64,000 nt of DNA, taken from NCBI RefSeq assembly GCF_019925205.1, contig NC_083568.1, positions 14,072,393-14,136,392 on the forward strand, in the 5' to 3' direction. The translations under genes and the position numbers were made by a program. Below, piece by piece: positions 25,363 through 36,458 of the stretch. The notes below the pieces were generated by a model, which worked only from the letters and a program-made list of their open reading frames with translations, was not told the DNA's origin and searched no databases. Numbering within the stretch: position 1 is the first letter of the stretch; each line of letters begins with the position of its first letter. This stretch comes from Metopolophium dirhodum. Taxonomy: Eukaryota > Arthropoda > Insecta > Hemiptera > Aphididae.

Positions 25363-25971
25363 TTGAAAACTTACAACACAAATATATAGGCATTTTCAAT
25401 ATTTTATGTATCTATGGTATTATTATCATTTTATTAAGTAAATATACATACGTGTTTTATTAATTGAACATAATATTATATTGTATTATCATGATAAGTA
25501 GTAACAACCAACAAGTAACAAAAATACACATAAACAAAATAATACATAAATATAAAATTTAAATTGTTTATAATATAATATTGTTATTTATTAGTATTTA
25601 TCAGTTGTAATAACTATATAAAATATATACTCGCGGCTTGAATCAAGTTAGGCCTATTGGCTATTAATGTTAGCGACATTTTAAAACTTACAACACAAAG
25701 TATAGGAAGTTTTAATATTTTAGTTTATTTTACAATAATTATATTATAGCTATGTTATTTAAATATACTTACATAATTAATGTTATAATAATTAAACATT
25801 TTAAATTTTAATAGTATTATCATGGAAGTAGTAACAAGTAACAAAAATAGACATAAACAAAATATATAAGTATTAAATTATATTCTTAATAATATCATAT
25901 CAATTATTAGTATTTAAAATGTATCAGTTGTATAAGCTATATTATAAATATACTTGCATTTTTATATGTAT
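25363..25971. repeat. Diverged tandem duplication of about 300 bases
   Basis: Unit 1 (from about 25,363) and unit 2 (from about 25,679) both open with AAAACTTACAACACAAA, continue through ATAGTAT/TTGTATTATCATG, GTAACAAAAATA.ACATAAAC and TTTATCAGTTG, and end near ATATACT(T/C)GC. They are co-oriented and clearly diverged. Confidence 0.65.
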
Positions 25972-26496
25972 TGCTTGAAAACTATTGATATACCTATAAT
26001 AGGTAGTATGTCCTATAGCACAGTTTTTTTTTTCGGAGAGAGGGTTATTTTTATTTACTTTTAACTGTATTTAACAATAAATTTAAATTTCAGATATGAA
26101 CTATGAATTATATTTCTATTACATACCTATGCGAGTGTGTAGATAAGAATTATATTTCTTATTTAATATTGTAAAAATGAATACAAATTATTAAACTAAT
26201 TATTAAGAAAAAAAATGTAGCTTTTTCAAGAAGACATATTATTATATCGACTAATTAAAATGTTATAGTACAACTAAATAGTAAATATAATACTATTAAC
26301 ACTATCAACAGTTGTCAGTTAATTCTTAAGTTAGGTATTTTGTTCAGGAGGCATATTAATAATGTATATTATTGTGCACCTAACTAATTTATAAATAAGT
26401 AAATCACAAATTCACAATGATCAGTATTTAATTTAAATTGCCATAATAAAATAAACATATTACATGAAGGAGATGTCATTTTTTGGAAGCAATATA

Positions 26497-26659
26497 CAGT
26501 CCAGTCGCGATAACTCGAAGTTGTAGGGAGATAAAAATTTACTTCGAGATAATATTAAGTATTATTCGAGATATCTAACTATTTACAGGGGAACGTTTTT
26601 CTAGAGGAATAAAACACAATTCGAGTTGTCAAGTTTTTCTAGTTATCGCGACTCGACTG
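26497..26659. mobile_element. Mariner/pogo-like MITE flanked by TA
   Basis: The left end CAGTCCAGTCGCGATAACT pairs with AGTTATCGCGACTCGACTG, differing at one position, and both ends are flanked by TA. The interior repeats TTCGAG/CTCGAA motifs. The 163-base element is non-coding. CAGTC...GATAACTCGAA termini are typical of pogo/Tigger-related elements. Confidence 0.75.
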
Positions 26660-27558
26660 TATATTCTATCTATAGGAATATACCTAATTCCGTGATTATA
26701 AATAGCACTTATGAGTTATATTATATTATTCATACATCAATATATATAAAGGTAGGTAAAAATAAAGTGTTAAATGTTTACTTAATATTACACTAAAAAA
26801 ACGTATTAAGCTAAGTGTAAGCGGATAGGTTCTTTATGCCTATTCCTCTATTTAGTTACGCACTGAAAAATGATCAATAATATTATTACTATAAATTTGG
26901 TTAAACCTAATTGAGGTTTTATAATCTACCGTAAATTGAATGTATGTAATTATATTTCCAAATCCATTTATTATACACTCATTAGTAAAGATAATTAATT
27001 ATAGGCAATATCCGTATAGGATATAGATATATCATAATATACCTACAATTGTATAGTACCTACCTGTCCTACCTATTATATTTAACATTTATATATCATA
27101 CGTATCTAAATTTAATTTAAAAACAATGTATGGTAATAAATGGTATACCTAAATATAGTGATTATATGTTTACTTAACTTAATTTATTGATGTAGTTAAT
27201 TGTAATAATACATAATAACATAGTTTAGAATTTATTTCGATTTGGTATATTATATTTTGTTAGGTACCTATTAATCATACAGAAGAAAAATCGTCTTTAC
27301 CAACTTAAGTGTATACTGTACATCAATCACATTTCCGGTGTTTTAACGGCTGCATTAAATTATAATTCTTGTTGGTTTACATGATATAATAATAATAATA
27401 TTTTTATACTCGAAATGTCGCGTATAATGTTGTGTACTGCGTATTATAGTAAAATACTTTAAAATTTTAAAGTATTTGGGTACAGTGCTTATTATTGGAT
27501 TACTGTATTGGTCGGTATAAACTATAAATAGATATCCAGGTAAAGAGTAAATAGACTA

Positions 27559-27800
27559 CTAAAAGAGTTCTCTTATTTCGTCAACAATGACATGTTCGCA
27601 TTTGGAAACGTGATGCATATCCATGTGTCGCTTAAGCACGTCTCTTCTCCGGTAATACGTAAAACATATAGTGCAGCAAAACTGGTGATTTTGTCCGCAT
27701 TCGTACAACAAGTGCCGCTTCATATGCTGTTCTCTCTTATAGCTCTTTCCACACGATTTTGGACAGCTGAATCGGTTCGTATTGTGGTCGCCATTGCGTT
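27559..27800 (-). CDS. lola: lola-type terminal exon, two zinc fingers (array position 6)
   Basis: The acceptor CCGTTTTTCAG ends at 27,801, and 79 residues follow. The lead NGDHNTNRFS is polar. Finger 1 is CPKSCGKSYKREQHMKRH with terminal YECG. Finger 2 is CTICFTYYRRRDVLKRH ending HMDMHH; an extra Cys immediately precedes its first ligand. The linker GQNHQF departs from GVxPQF. An acidic tail (CEHVIVDEIRELF) of about 14 residues follows, unusual among these exons. It is the leftmost member of the main block, separated by 22 kb from the next finger exon downstream, and less AT-rich than its flanks. Confidence 0.9.
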
Positions 27801-28380
27801 CTGAAAAACGGTAGTAAAATATATGTAGTTCATAAACGTTGTTCACAAATTAAAATAATAATAATATTACTGTCACGTCCAATTATTATATTAATGATAT
27901 GGAATTTTGCAGTCATCGCGCATTCGAACGTTATTAAAGCCAATATATTAATAGCTGCATTTGGTTATGTTTAGCAAATAGGCGTTATCAGTGTCCATCA
28001 TAGGCCACGCATAGTATACTATACATGGATAGATGGATTATAATACTGGTATTAGGTATACAGATAATGTACTATAGCAAAAGATCGTTTTATAAGTTAT
28101 AAGAATAAGAATTTTAAACTTATACTAAAATATGTAGTCCAATCAATAACCACGAATCATTGATCGGATATGGTTCAGATCAGTTTCGGCCTAATTCGGG
28201 CCACAAGATCGCGAATGCAGCCAAAGCTCTGAGCTAAGTATTTTTTTTGGGAATCATATTAATTAAAATATGAATTGTTTTTCAAAATCTTGTGTGTTGA
28301 AGCGACGGAATAGGTAGAGTCACCTAATGATATATGTCTTATGAACAGTATAGCCGTGAAAGTACCTTAACTTATTAGAT
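27801..28380. other. Spacer
   Basis: No coding signal. Less AT-rich at 28,170-28,230, without a recognisable element. Confidence 0.4.
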
Positions 28381-29123
28381 TATAGACGTAACTAGACCTT
28401 AAAGTTAGGGAGGGCTTATAAGTAATTATAAATAAAATGTATAGGACCTTAAAAAATTCGGGGGGGGGGGAGCTAAATCCCACCCAAGCCCCCTTAGTTA
28501 CGCCGGTTGCACCCAAAAACCGCACTCTTTTGATTTTAGCCCTAAAAAGGTCGATAGCCAAAAACCTCACAGCTTAACGGTCATTGTATAACAAATTACC
28601 GTACATTTATAGTGGGTTAAAACCGCACACTATTTTTAGTGAAAATAGTGAAAAGATAAGATTATATGATATGTCATATGTACTATATGTACTATTGTTT
28701 CAATTTTGGGAAGAATTTTTACGTGACGGAGATCGTATAAAGTTTTTAAAAAACGTCGGCAGTCGGTTTCAGCCAATCAAACTTTGAAAGTTTTAATTTT
28801 TTTTTAAATTAATATTTAAAATTTTTTAATATACCTATACATTTTTTGTTTTACATTTTTTTTAAATTAATATTTTAAATTATTGAATTTATACATTTTT
28901 AAGTTGACATTTTTTAAAATTGATATTTAAAATTTTTAAATAAAATTTTTAAAAAAATGGAACAAATTATTAATTGTAAATATACACATGCGTTTTTTGT
29001 TTATCGACCTTTTTGGGGTCAAAATCATAACTGTGCGGTTTTTGTATACGACAATTTCTAAAATTGTGCGGTTTTAACCTATTAAATGTGTGCGGTTTTT
29101 GCAGTCAACGGTTACGCCTATGT
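28381..29123. mobile_element. Composite inverted-repeat element
   Basis: TATAGACGTAACTAG near 28,381 is loosely complementary to GTTACGCCTATG near 29,120. An inner pair, GTTGCACCCAAAAACCGCAC (about 28,506) and GTGTGCGGTTTTTGCAGTCA (about 29,091), is accompanied on both sides by AAAAAGGTCGAT/ATCGACCTTTTTGG. A G-tract MITE with CTTAGTTACGCCGG at its end appears nested at the left. No enzyme frame is seen. Confidence 0.5.
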
Positions 29124-30177
29124 AGGTACCACATTTACCCTTGATATTGGCTAGATGTCACATCTTGTTATGCTTAAACGGTTCGTAAAATATTATTGAC
29201 AATTGTCCTTTTTTTTTTTTGTAATAGTATGAATAAACAACTAAAAATATATAAATTGATTTATTATTGGACAAATAGCATGCTGCTGAGCCATTGAACA
29301 ACCATTACAATTTTTAGTATTTGTAGTTATTAATTTATAAATTATGTATATAACCTACTCAGTATATTAATTATTTTTTTTATATGTACTTTCTACATTG
29401 TGTATCATATGGATTTAAAAATCAAAAATATTATTGTATTATTGTATATTTTGTTATAACGTATAACATTATAAAATGTGGACATAGGTAATTATTTTAA
29501 ATTATAGAGGTAATAAATAATAATTATTATTATATAGATTATACTTGTTACCTACATCAATCATGTTACATTGATTATTTTGTACATATTTGTTTTTTAG
29601 TTAGGTAGTATAAATGTTTAATATTATGTAGGTGTTTTAGATGTATCCATAGTCATATAAATATATCATATAATGACTAATGGCTAGAGCTGCCGCGGTC
29701 TTTATGTTAAATAAAAAAAAAAATTAAAAAAATATCATATAATATGTAGGTACCTAAAGCCTAAAGCTAAAAATTGTTCAAGATATCTATAAATTGTACA
29801 TAAATAGGATTTGAGTTATATTTCTTTATTAGTGCATTACAAATGTATTAATTGAAATTATAACATAGGGTAGCGTGTGCCTTAGTTCAAGTGTTCAAGT
29901 TCGTTATGCACAAATTGCATAATCAACAAATAAAGATATAAAGTAGCATACATTTACTGAAATTAAATGATTATTATCTTAACAATATATATTTAAAAAA
30001 AAAATTGTGTACATCCATATTAAAAAAAAAAAAAAAATAACAACTAGGAACATATTTTCACTATGAGTCATTAATTATTACGTCATAGGTATCTAAATTA
30101 CTTACTTATAACAAAGAAAATCATTAATTTATTTATACAATGAAATAGAAGGTACGTCACATTAATCCAAAATTATA
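29124..30177. other. AT-rich spacer
   Basis: No gene. Several A-tracts (29,718; 29,996; 30,022). It is probably intron, with any 3' UTR of the broken exon at its right end. Confidence 0.5.
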
Positions 30178-30387
30178 TTATGGGGCTAATATCATGTGAG
30201 CTCTAAGTGACGATACAGGTTTACATGACTTCCAACAAATTCTGCATATTCGCAATTTCCAATACTGTTTAGGGCATCCAAAATCGTTATGAGCAAGTAG
30301 ATGGTGTTGAAAATTGTAGCTACGGCCACAATTGCAAGGGCATAAAAACACAGTTTGTGGAATATAGCAACATTTTAGCTAAGTATT
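30178..30387 (-). pseudogene. lola: Broken lola-type zinc-finger exon
   Basis: The minus strand encodes a recognisable finger 1 (CPCNCGRSYNFQHH, LLAH, terminal C) and half of finger 2 (CRICWKSCKPVSSLRAH), then stops at HMILAP, so the last zinc ligand is missing. The linker is two residues longer than usual. The plausible acceptor (ATTACAG at 30,388) and the nearer TTAG both enter in the wrong phase; from either, translation meets TAG at the start of the finger region. The finger frame itself has a TAG just upstream. Frame loss, a lost ligand and an altered linker together suggest decay. A sequencing indel could explain the frame but not the missing His. Confidence 0.7.
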
Positions 30388-31601
30388 CTGTAATAGTGTA
30401 ATAAATATAGGTAATATTATGAATTCTTAAAATTTTGTGTAATTTTTTTTTACTAATTATTACCACATGTATGTTATCCAAGTGTTTTTATATTACAAAA
30501 TTGATTAAAACTTTCCACAAAAACAATAACAATATAGTAGCACACACCACACATAAAATATACTATTTAACATTCAAATATAATATTATAGATAACGAAA
30601 ACTAAAATAAAACTATCACCACACATAAACATATAACATAGTACATATATAATATATTGACCCAAATTTCGACAAAAAATGTGCAAACCATACAAAATAT
30701 AAAAATAAATTGGGGCTTTTGAAATGTAATGAACTATTTAAGTATTATATAATATAGTAGCCAGCACTTATATTAAAATCTAAGTTAAAATTTTAGATTA
30801 CAGCCTGTGAGTGATCATTTGATTTTATAACAACATTTTTATTACACAGTAAAATAATTGATTACGAAACCAAATTAAACTCGAATCTCAATGGACACAA
30901 AAATCAAACAATAAAGTTTGTAATAAAATATTGAAGAATTTTTTTTTATTTGTTCTGTCTATTACAAATAATTATGTGTTTATAATTTATAAATCATTCC
31001 CTACCATTGATTGTATAATAAAAAAATTAGGTAAGTACCTACTTCTTGAGTGAACAGTGACCATTAGACTGGATTGGCGCGAATATCATTTGAGATCTGG
31101 GGGGAGGGGGGCTGAAGCCATATTATAATAATATTGAATAAGCTTAAAAAAATATTAGGACATGTTTGGTGGAGGAGGAACTTAGCTCCTCATCTTGCCT
31201 ATGATAGTAACTAAATCATATTTATGCAGACTGCAAAGGAATGAACAAAATCAATTAATCAAAATATCTATATAATATAATATTAGTCTTAACTCTTAAC
31301 CAAATGACAAATATTTTTAAATTTCAATTATATACCTATCTACTGTAAAAAGTAAAAACTTTTTATTTAAAAAAAAATGAATGTTTTGAGTATTTATTAC
31401 AAAGTAGTGTGTCTAATGTCTATATAAGTACCAGCTATACCATTGGCACAACCAAGATTCATGACCTTATAAATAGTGTTTAGTTATAACTTATACCTTA
31501 TTAAATAATGATATTATTAATAATAAATAATAATAGTCACTAGGCACTGACACTGCAATCGCGGTATTTATTATAAGTTCTAACTATAAGTTGGTTGTAG
31601 G
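30388..31601. other. AT-rich spacer with element fragment
   Basis: Around 31,074 ATTGGCGCGAAT and a G-tract resemble the end of the MITE at 46,155, with a possible partner near 31,200 (TCTTGCCTATGATAG). No coding sequence was found. Confidence 0.4.
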
Positions 31602-31829
31602 CATGACTAAATAAATAGGTATGATCACGATTTTGTGATACGCTGTACGCATACCACCCTTTCGACATCTATTGTGTAGTTTTCTCTCTTCTATAATATT
31701 CTATTGATATTGCCGATCAATGAAATGCGGAGAACTACAAGCAATGGTTTTGTGTGTAGGATAGTGAGAGAGATACGCAAACCAGTCAAAAACTGGTTTT
31801 TTGTTATCATACTTATTTATTTAGTCATG
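31602..31829. mobile_element. hAT-like MITE with perfect 8-base target duplication
   Basis: CATGACTAAATAAATA at 31,602 pairs with TATTTATTTAGTCATG ending at 31,829. Complementarity runs on through GGTATGAT against ATCATACT. The flanks GTTGTAGG (31,594-31,601) and GTTGTAGG (31,830-31,837) are identical, the signature of an 8-base target-site duplication as made by hAT transposases. It is 228 bases long and non-coding. The intact duplication suggests a comparatively young insertion. Confidence 0.85.
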
Positions 31830-32229
31830 GTTGTAGGTTCCTATACTTAAATAAGTATTATAATATGGCAATGGGCCCATTCACAGGGGGGAGGTGGAGG
31901 GTGAATGGTCGTTTTTTATGCATCCGTTTTTTTTTTGTGCACCAATAGCCCCCTAAAATTGTTCTAAAAATTATCCACAAACCCTCCCGCCCCACCCACA
32001 TAAGAAAATTCCTGAGAACACCACTAAATATTGCTATAGGCACAACCTATCAATCGTACATGTATATATTTTTTTAATTAATTATTGATCGCAATTATAG
32101 TAAAATCTTTCATAATGCAAATGAAACATAATAATTTATTGAAAATTAACAATATTGGTTCTACGTAAAGTTTAAATTAATAAATCAGAGTAAAGAACGT
32201 GTTTGATCTTCAGTTTTGTAAAATGAAAT

Positions 32230-32414
32230 TTATTTTCCTTGGTTTCGATTATGATACATGATTTGTTCAAGCCGTTTATTCAACACTTCCATTCGAAGTT
32301 CGTGCAACAATTTCAGCTTCAAATTTGAACGATCAATGTTAACATTTATCGTCTTATTACTGTTATTGCACTGTAAATCATTATTCAAACTCTTCAATGA
32401 GTATGGTCCATTAT
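32230..32414 (-). CDS. lola: Candidate alternative terminal exon without zinc fingers (helical, charged)
   Basis: The acceptor TGTATGCATTTTCAG ends at 32,415; two bases complete a codon, the same phase as every finger exon, and 60 codons follow to TAA. The sequence starts NGPYSLKSLNN, passes an Asn-rich stretch, and ends in an amphipathic, Lys/Arg/Glu-rich helix (LKLKLLHELRMEVLNKRLEQ) with a basic tail. There are no zinc ligand pairs. It would give the BTB protein a tail for protein contacts rather than DNA binding; Drosophila lola is known to have isoforms without fingers. Composition is less AT-rich than the flanks, and the frame closes cleanly. The opposite strand is also open but shows no splice logic. 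Exon status is inferred. Confidence 0.55.
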
Positions 32415-32939
32415 CTGAAAATGCATACAAAATAATTTTTATAGTATTATGTGAAAATATTGAAATTATAAAAAAACAACTGTATACAGTACTGTACTGT
32501 ACATACTGTATGTGTGTTTTATTTGAAAATAAGCTCATACAAAATAGTAAACATACAATTGATATAAAAACTATAAAACATATTTTAAAGTAAATACAAC
32601 TATTAGGTAGTTCTTTTATAATATTTTAATGTTTAGTATAGGTAATATATACAAATATTAGTAATCTAAAAAATAATAGACCATGTACCAATATAACTGT
32701 TGGCATTTATAGCGGATCAATGTACTTTTTCCCCTAATAAATAGAGCTCAAGTGGAATCAATAAAATCCCAAAAAAATATAGTTACTATTATTACCTATG
32801 TCTATTCAGTAAACTAGTATACATTAAACTAGAAAATTTCCTATTTGTATTTAGTATAATATCCACGAATATGAGGTAGGTATTAGGTTTAGTAATAATT
32901 GTTTATAATTGCAGATAAGTATAAAGTCTATAATAACAA

Positions 32940-33172
32940 CTATTCATAAATAACTTTGTGAACTTTTGCTACATGTGTCTTGAGACTGACTTTCTGTACA
33001 AAGGTTCTACAACATATGTTACACTGAAATTGTCTAGGTACTCTGCACCCGTACATCAGATGACTTTTCAGATTATATTTCCGCCATTTGCCTTTGTATT
33101 TATGGCCACATCCGTTTGGACATACAGCAGGATCATCAACAACGATTGTTTCTAGTTTGGATAATAATATAC
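32940..33172 (-). CDS. lola: lola-type terminal exon, two zinc fingers, first finger with insertion (array position 8)
   Basis: The acceptor AATGTCTTGCAG ends at 33,173, and 76 residues follow to TAG. The lead is ILLSKLETIVVDDPAV. Finger 1 is CPNGCGHKYKGKWRKYNLKS, then HLMYGC: fifteen residues separate the second Cys from the His instead of twelve, and Gly replaces the usual Glu before the last Cys. Finger 2 (CNICCRTFVQKVSLKTHVAKVH) is standard. The linker is RVPRQFQC. A plus-strand open frame covers the same bases but is only a mirror. The three-residue insertion keeps the frame, so the exon is probably functional. Confidence 0.88.
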
Positions 33173-34571
33173 CTGCAAGACATTGAGTTAAAATTAGTTA
33201 TGATTAATAATAGACTTTTTACATTAGTAAATGGGCACACTGTATTTTCGGTACATACATAATATGTTATGTATAAAGCCAAATAATGATTTATTTGTAA
33301 GCAAAGCGATTTATTTTATTTTACAAGTAAAACAAATAATACAATATAATAACTACCTATCATTAATTAATATCAAACAATTCCTATTTTAGAAAGTAGA
33401 ATAACAAAGTTTTTAGAAAATCGTTAAAATAATTACATTCTATATAAAAAAAAAATAGTATAAAATAGTATACCTAAAATAGGAAGTACCTAACAATAAT
33501 AGTTTTATTATCATATATTGAAATGTAATATATATTTAGGTTAAAACATTTTATTAATTAGGTTTCTTATACGGTTATACCACAAAGATGCAAAAGATAC
33601 AATAAATTGATTTTGTGACAATAGTTGGTGGTCAACGAGTGGTGCAACAATTTAAAGTTTGTACTTTATATCTTATAATACAAGCTCCTAGATATCTAGT
33701 AATTAGAAGTACCATATTGATATGATTATATAATACAAACACATTCAAATTTGGAAATGTTTTTGTACTTAATTTCAGTATAATGAAAATGGTATTAAAA
33801 ATATCAGTAACCTTGGAAACTATTAGGCAGGTACTAAGACTTACTTATTGATTTGTTTTTTTATTTTATTAGCATTTGTTAGACTGTAAGAATTATCAAT
33901 GTTAGGTCATAAATTAAAACAACAATTAAACGACGGTAAGCCTGTAACCTGTATATTTAAATGGATTTGTTTTAATTTATATTTCCATATGTTTGATAAA
34001 ATCCAAAAAAAAATATAATGTTATTAGGGATATAAACAAACAGGGCTCAATATTTACTTTGGTTACTCATAAAATATCACATCTAATGTGTCGAATATAT
34101 AATTCGATCATTAAAGAAATAACACATTTATATACAGACTTAATAGTTGTTACATAATAGTAAAGGTTGTGTAAATATTTGTATTTGCCAATCGTACTAT
34201 GTGTGATAGACAATGTTTTACTTAGTTCTACATATTTTTAAATTGAATCAAGTAATATGAATTCAAAAATATATTAAATCAATATTTTCATGAAAAATAA
34301 TTATATGTTAATAATGGAAGTTAATGCTCAAACATATTTATATCAAATGTTGTACTTCATTAACTAAAACAAAAATACCTATATTTTTAAAATTTAAAAT
34401 ATTATTGTTGTAATCGAATCCTGTATATTGTATATTATATGGCATTGCACACAATATCAGGACATGAGTTCTAAAATATACATTTGAACTACTTACTTCA
34501 AAAATCAAATCAAATAATATTTTTAACTTCATAACATAAATTGAAATGTAGGTGTATCTTTTAATTATATA
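33173..34571. other. AT-rich spacer
   Basis: No finger motif. The minus-strand open frame starting near 34,670 has no acceptor in the shared phase and is dominated by AT-rich codons. Confidence 0.5.
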
Positions 34572-34886
34572 CAGTTTGCCCTGTGTTATATGTACCATTA
34601 AACATCTCAGCCTGATGACCTTCGATTGAAAAACGGTTTGTTGTAATAGATAGAGGGTATATAAGTACACTTTTAGGGAAAATTTTAAATTTTTACCTCC
34701 TTTGGTTCACGCATGCATATTTCAACTTGAGAACCCTTATTTTTATCACCAAATATAATAAAAATTATATGTTACAAAATAATTTACATTTTATTTCATA
34801 GTAAAAATTTCCAAATCCATGGAAATTTTAAATCTAGCGTCATCGGGTGGAGATATTTAGTGGTACAAATAAGACGGGACACACTG
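34572..34886. mobile_element. Mariner-like MITE flanked by TA
   Basis: CAGTTTGCCCTGTGTTATAT at the left is about three-quarters complementary to the right end, AAGACGGGACACACTG, and both are flanked by TA. Similarity extends into GTACCATT/AGTGGTAC, giving inverted repeats of some 30 bases. The 315-base interior has no transposase. Confidence 0.65.
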
Positions 34887-36213
34887 TATAATAAACATTT
34901 TGGTTACATAAAATGTGATGATATACAAATCCATTTTTAAAACAGCAGACATATCTGAAATCAAAAAACAAAAAGTATTAGAGTTAAGTGAATTATTATA
35001 GTAAAAATAATGAAATATTGAGTTATGTATTGATAAGACTGAAATATTTATGAGTATATGACACATTTTTTTTTATTCAATTCAATATTATTAAAGATAA
35101 ACTTTAATATTTATAAATGAGGTAATCAAGGCTGTACAGACGGGGTAGGGGAGTCAACATTGACCCAAGCCCCCAAAGACCTATGATGACTAAATCCAAA
35201 AAAGGAGCCACTTGCATGATGCTCACCTAGGCGACAAAATATTCTTTAACCAGGTCTGGAGGTTACTTAGTAAGTTAAGTAAGTAAATACATACATATTA
35301 CTTCATTAATACTGAACAAATTATATAAGAATATCATTATTTAAAATTTATTTATTGCTCCTTAAATATTTGTACTTATGAGTTAAAACGAACAAACAAT
35401 TAGAAATAAACAAATAATCAATTTATAGATTTTAACCTTTTATGCCTATTTTATATGTTATATAAAAATCCTAACTACCATTTATGTTAGTTTAGATAAT
35501 TATTAAAGTGGTTTCGGTAGTTTTAACAATCAATCATGATTGAAAATGTATTTTCTTATTCCAAAAGGTAAAAAAATTGTTAAAATATTAATATATATTT
35601 TTTTTTAAATAAAGTTTGAAATTACATGAAATTATATACAAAGAAAATGTTCAAAAAAATTTAAAAAATAAATTTAAAATAAACTTTTTGTAATAATGAG
35701 TATAGGCAGGCACTTACTTAGAAGGATAAGCTTGTATATATTTATATATTATGTACATATTATGATTTTATATTTTCATTTATAAATTGTAAATAATATT
35801 ATAGTGCAATATTTGTTTAATTTATTTGATAATTTTAGTTTGTTGTGATTATTGTTTATTATAAAAATATACTATGTACCTATTGTATCTACAATATTAT
35901 TATCTTTTAAATAAACTGTAATCAAACCATAAAAAAATATTCACGTATATTTAAAAACCTAAAAACTATATTACTTTATTTTGAACTTTAACGTTAGGTT
36001 TATTATATAACATATTATATAATATTACAATATGTTATGTTATAACAAAAAAAAATATATATATATTATTTTAATTCAAATACCATAATAAATAACATTA
36101 CACTAAGAAATATAGAAAAAAATTAGTTCCCGTCAGGGTTAAAAGCATATAACTAAAAATAACTAGACAATAGACTTAATAAAAATTAACAAATTATATA
36201 TATATCATGAAAC
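34887..36213. other. AT-rich spacer
   Basis: A G/C-tract fragment (35,135-35,250) resembles decayed hAT-like element ends; otherwise unremarkable intron. The right end is the probable 3' UTR of the 36,214 exon. Confidence 0.45.
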
Positions 36214-36458
36214 TTAATTTTCACATAATTCAACAAAGCACATGCTCATTGCATCCAAAATATTTTTATGTACTGCCATTTGATGCTTGTTGAGATTAAC
36301 TTTTTGGGCAAAAGTCCTAGGACAGTATTCACATTTAAACTGTGGTGGTACACCACATTCATACTTGAGATGTCTGCGCAATGTTCCACGATGATTATAC
36401 GATCGGCCACAGTTATTCGGACATGGCAATTTCAACAAGTTTGACTTTTGGAACAATC
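36214..36458 (-). CDS. lola: lola-type terminal exon, two zinc fingers (array position 9)
   Basis: The acceptor TTGATTTATAG ends at 36,459, and 80 residues follow. The lead LFQKSNLLKLP is short and basic. Finger 1 is CPNNCGRSYNHRGTLRRH with terminal KYECG; finger 2 is CEYCPRTFAQKVNLNKH, then HQMAVH; the linker is GVPPQFKC. This is the closest of all to the family consensus, with every ligand and core residue in place. A tail of about 18 residues (KNILDAMSMCFVELCEN) follows the last His. The first codon after the junction is TTG, which is not a start. Confidence 0.92.

Noticed and set aside
27592..27804. Plus-strand open frame
   Set aside because: Antisense shadow of the zinc-finger exon at 27,559-27,800.
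31858..32043. Minus-strand open frame rich in Gly/Trp/Pro
   Set aside because: Produced by G/C tracts of a decayed repeat; no coding evidence.
32258..32593. Plus-strand open frame of 111 codons
   Set aside because: Overlaps the phase-compatible minus-strand exon at 32,230-32,414; its own sequence is low-complexity and has no signature.
32958..33155. Plus-strand open frame
   Set aside because: Mirror of the finger exon at 32,940-33,172.
34338..34670. Minus-strand open frame of 110 codons
   Set aside because: Partly inside a mariner-like MITE, no splice support, AT-driven amino acid content.
34680..34712. Minus-strand ATG exon MREPKE ending at GAG|GTAAAA
   Set aside because: Lies inside the MITE at 34,572-34,886 and ends in phase 0, incompatible with the array.
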